64,000 bases of DNA from Candidatus Poribacteria bacterium (GTDB lineage Bacteria > Poribacteria > WGA-4E > WGA-3G): assembly GCA_958295945.1 (NCBI GenBank), contig OY282386.1, positions 1,302,001-1,366,000 of the forward strand, written 5' to 3'. The notes beneath the pieces were generated by a model. The model did no database searches. It saw only the letters and a program-made list of their open reading frames with translations, and was not told the DNA's origin. Positions within the stretch are counted from its first letter, which is position 1. Each line of letters opens with the position of its first letter. Below, one piece after another: positions 61,830-64,000 of this stretch. A program made the position numbers and the translations under genes.

Positions 61830-62696
61830 TTATAAACTTGCCAAAACAACCCTATCCTTACCAGAATAATCCTTAATAAAGCGAAACTTTTTATATTCAG
61901 ACTGATTTTCAAGTAATGCGTTGACAGATTCTTTTTGTGTGTCCCCGATTTCAAAGATGAGTTTGCCATCCGGTTGGAGATAATCCGGTGCTTCAGCAAT
62001 AAGCGTGCGAATGATCGACAATCCATCTTTACCTGCAAAGAGAGCGATATGCGGTTCATAGTCACGCACGTCTGGACTCAAGGAACCGTGGGCATTTGAC
62101 ATAATGTATGGTGGATTGGAAACAACCCAATTATATCGTGTGGATTCTAACGGCTTAATTGGATCAAACAAATCACCCTGCAGTAGCGTTATTCGTTCAT
62201 CGCAGTCGTGTGCTTCTCTATTTAGTTTTGCAACTGCTAAAGCGTCCTTACATATATCAGTGGCAATGATCTCCCATTCAGGGTTGTTGACAGCGAGAGC
62301 AGTCGCGATTACTCCGCTGCCTGTTCCTATCTCAAGTATGCTTTGGGATGAATCGGATTTCATTTTGAGTATTGTTTCAACAATGAATTCGGTTTCTGGT
62401 CGGGGAATAAGCACCCGTTCATCAACATAGAAATCCAGTGACATGAATTCCTTGCGATTGGTAAGATAACTAATCGGTGTTCGTGCTGCACGTTTTTTAA
62501 TCATCTCTCGGAATACTTCCAAGTTTTTCTGAAAAACGGGCATATCAAAGTGAAGATATAGTTGTAACCGGCTTTTCTCAAGTAGGTGTCCGAGCAAGAC
62601 CTCTGCATCTAATCGTGGGTTTGGAATGTTATGCTTTTCAAAATAACTAGTTGTCCACTCAAGGAGTTCAAGCACATGCCATCTTTGGGTAGCCAT
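61830..62696 (-). CDS. prmC: Peptide chain release factor N5-glutamine methyltransferase
   Basis: 288 residues. An N-terminal helical domain (about 1-85) and a SAM methylase domain with ILEIGTGSGVIA near 120-131 and the catalytic VVSNPPYI near 188-195. It methylates the glutamine of the GGQ motif in release factors, using SAM, in the cytoplasm. It follows prfA in the same orientation, the conserved bacterial order, though a 254-bp spacer with repeats separates them here. Length and motifs are normal. The ribosome site is weak. Confidence 0.92.
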   Translation of the reverse strand: MATQRWHVLELLEWTTSYFEKHNIPNPRLDAEVLLGHLLEKSRLQLYLHFDMPVFQKNLEVFREMIKKRAARTPISYLTNRKEFMSLDFYVDERVLIPRPETEFIVETILKMKSDSSQSILEIGTGSGVIATALAVNNPEWEIIATDICKDALAVAKLNREAHDCDERITLLQGDLFDPIKPLESTRYNWVVSNPPYIMSNAHGSLSPDVRDYEPHIALFAGKDGLSIIRTLIAEAPDYLQPDGKLIFEIGDTQKESVNALLENQSEYKKFRFIKDYSGKDRVVLASL

Positions 62697-62921
62697 AAAA
62701 TCTTATATAATCCGAGAACTCCATCCGAGTGATAGCAAATAAGGGAAGTGAATCTTGGAAGGACGATCTATGTATTTATCTATTTGTATCCATTTAGAAT
62801 GGATAATGTTGATATCAATTATAATCTGCTTAATTCTCTTCGTATTTTAGAACGTGTCTCATAAATCCTATATCATCGGTTTCCCAGAGTTTAACGTACT
62901 TAACAACAACAAAGTGTCTTG

Positions 62922-62949
62922 TAAATCGGGTTAGAAACCTAACCAACAA
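62922..62949. repeat. Family B repeat between prfA and prmC
   Basis: taaatcgggttagaaaccta then accaacaa. It lies in the prfA-prmC spacer, touching the prfA stop at 62951, together with an earlier cataaatcctatatcatcgg motif at 62857. It may influence the expression ratio of the two genes. Confidence 0.6.
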
Positions 62950-62950
62950 T

Positions 62951-64000
62951 TTATGAAATAGACTGTAGCTTTTCTGCTTGATCAGCAGTGGTTAACCTTT
63001 CTATAAATGTGTCTATATCACCGTCTAAAACAGAATCCAATTGATGTGAACTGAATTGTATTCTGTGATCAGTTACGCGCGATTGTGGGAAATTATATGT
63101 ACGTATTTTTTCGCTTCTATCCCCGCTACCAACCATAGACCGTCGAGTCTCTGAACGTTCTTTATCAAGTTCAGCTTGTTTTCTCTCTTGCAAACGCGCA
63201 CGAAGTATCTTCATTGCTTTTGATCGGTTTTTGTGTTGCGACTTTTCATCTTGTTGCGTTACAACGATACCTGTTGGAATGTGTGTGATACGTATGGCTG
63301 AATCTGTAGTATTAACACTCTGTCCACCGGGGCCTGAGGATCGATAGGTATCTATCCGTAATTCAGCCGCTTCATCAATTTGTACATCAATTTCTTCTGC
63401 TTCAGGTAACACTGCTACGGTGACTGCAGATGTATGAATACGTCCACTTGTTTCGGTGGTTGGAATACGTTGTACACGGTGTATTCCACCTTCATATTTA
63501 AGCAGACTGTATGCGGATTCTCCTTCAATAGAAAAGATGACTTCTTTGAATCCTTTTAATCCCGTAGCATTTGCACTGAGCATATCAATTTTCCAACCTT
63601 TTCTCTCTGCGTATCGGGTGTACAATCGAAAGATCTCAGCTGCAAAGAGACTTGCTTCCTCACCACCTGTTCCTGCCCGAATTTCAATAATGACATTTTT
63701 TTCGTCATTTGGGTCTTTTGGTATAAGAAGCATCTTTAGTGTATCAATGAGTTCATCTTGCTGCTTTTTGAGATCCTCCAATTCTTCTTCTGCCAACGCT
63801 AACATATCCTCATCACTTTCATCTGCTAACATTGTCTGTGTTTCTTCAATAGCAGATTCCAATTGTTGATAGTCCTTATATGCGGAAACAATTGGAGAAA
63901 GTTCAGCGTGTGTTTTGGAGAGTTCCTGCAATCGTTGCGGGTTGGATATTTGTTCAAGATCGCTTAAAGCTTTTTCTACGTCAATGAATTTATTCTGAAT
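62951..64000 (-). CDS. prfA: Peptide chain release factor 1 (5' end outside window)
   Basis: 349 codons are visible, and the frame is open to the window edge; E. coli RF1 aligns such that only about the first 10 residues are missing. An internal TTG near 63931 is not the start. The codon-reading tripeptide P-T-T in RIPTTETSGRIHTS marks RF1 (UAA/UAG) rather than RF2. The peptidyl-tRNA hydrolysis motif GGQ is in SSGPGGQSVNTTDSAIRI. It terminates translation on ribosomes and is the substrate of the prmC product downstream. Confidence 0.93.
   Translation of the reverse strand: MQNKFIDVEKALSDLEQISNPQRLQELSKTHAELSPIVSAYKDYQQLESAIEETQTMLADESDEDMLALAEEELEDLKKQQDELIDTLKMLLIPKDPNDEKNVIIEIRAGTGGEEASLFAAEIFRLYTRYAERKGWKIDMLSANATGLKGFKEVIFSIEGESAYSLLKYEGGIHRVQRIPTTETSGRIHTSAVTVAVLPEAEEIDVQIDEAAELRIDTYRSSGPGGQSVNTTDSAIRITHIPTGIVVTQQDEKSQHKNRSKAMKILRARLQERKQAELDKERSETRRSMVGSGDRSEKIRTYNFPQSRVTDHRIQFSSHQLDSVLDGDIDTFIERLTTADQAEKLQSIS

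Overview
The window looks like a chromosomal contig of an uncultured, AT-leaning bacterium. I lean towards Candidatus Poribacteria or a close relative. The inference rests on gene content: paired sulfatase, DUF6785-type membrane protein and enolase-superfamily dehydratase genes, several phytanoyl-CoA dioxygenase-like genes, very large secreted TPR/LamG/WD40 proteins, and intergenic spacers full of short GC-rich palindromes. No rRNA or tRNA is seen to fix the taxonomy. Housekeeping content is limited to prfA-prmC at the right edge; most of the window is accessory or lineage-specific.

Layout. 1-2.4 kb: 3' part of a secreted zinc metalloprotease. 2.4-11.4 kb, minus strand: a restriction-like defence island of a PLD-helicase, an Eco57I-like methylase and an unknown protein, followed by a relic of a second methylase end. 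11.6-16.4 kb, minus strand: a catabolic cluster with a sulfatase, a DUF6785 membrane protein and a rhamnonate-dehydratase-like enzyme. 16.4-18.4 kb: a DUF2283 gene and its partner, split by a TnpB-only IS605-type element whose removal restores the partner gene exactly. 18.6-22 kb, minus strand: a GHL10 glycosidase-like protein and a lipoprotein amidase. 22.6-24.7 kb, plus strand: a PhyH-like oxygenase, a tandem pair of 33-35 aa membrane peptides, and an orphan protein.

25.2-46 kb, plus strand: a block of giant exported repeat proteins. It holds a 3065-aa TPR protein, two TPR/LamG relatives sharing blocks with it, an LRR-WD40 lipoprotein gene split by an IS1-family element, and an intact WD40 paralogue. 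46-57.4 kb, plus strand: a MoxR/DUF58/BatA/VWA operon, interrupted by a DUF4143 ATPase gene that carries its own operator-promoter and is probably read from a leaderless mRNA. 57.5-59.2 kb: a tightly coupled ATPase plus PIN-like nuclease pair, a defence or toxin-antitoxin candidate. 59.3-61.7 kb: an uncharacterised conserved protein and a PhyH-HEAT fusion. 61.8-64 kb, minus strand: prmC and prfA, the latter cut by the window edge.

Three points stand out. Two mobile elements have ends that can be placed from the sequence (8-bp target duplication; exact reading-frame restoration), and a 141-bp MITE has a 7-bp target duplication. Several families of intergenic palindromes recur through the window and in places abut or interrupt genes. 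The ATPase-PIN pair, the PLD-helicase/methylase/unknown trio and the operator-controlled DUF4143 ATPase are the best leads for an undescribed system. Family assignments come from recognised motifs, not from database searches.
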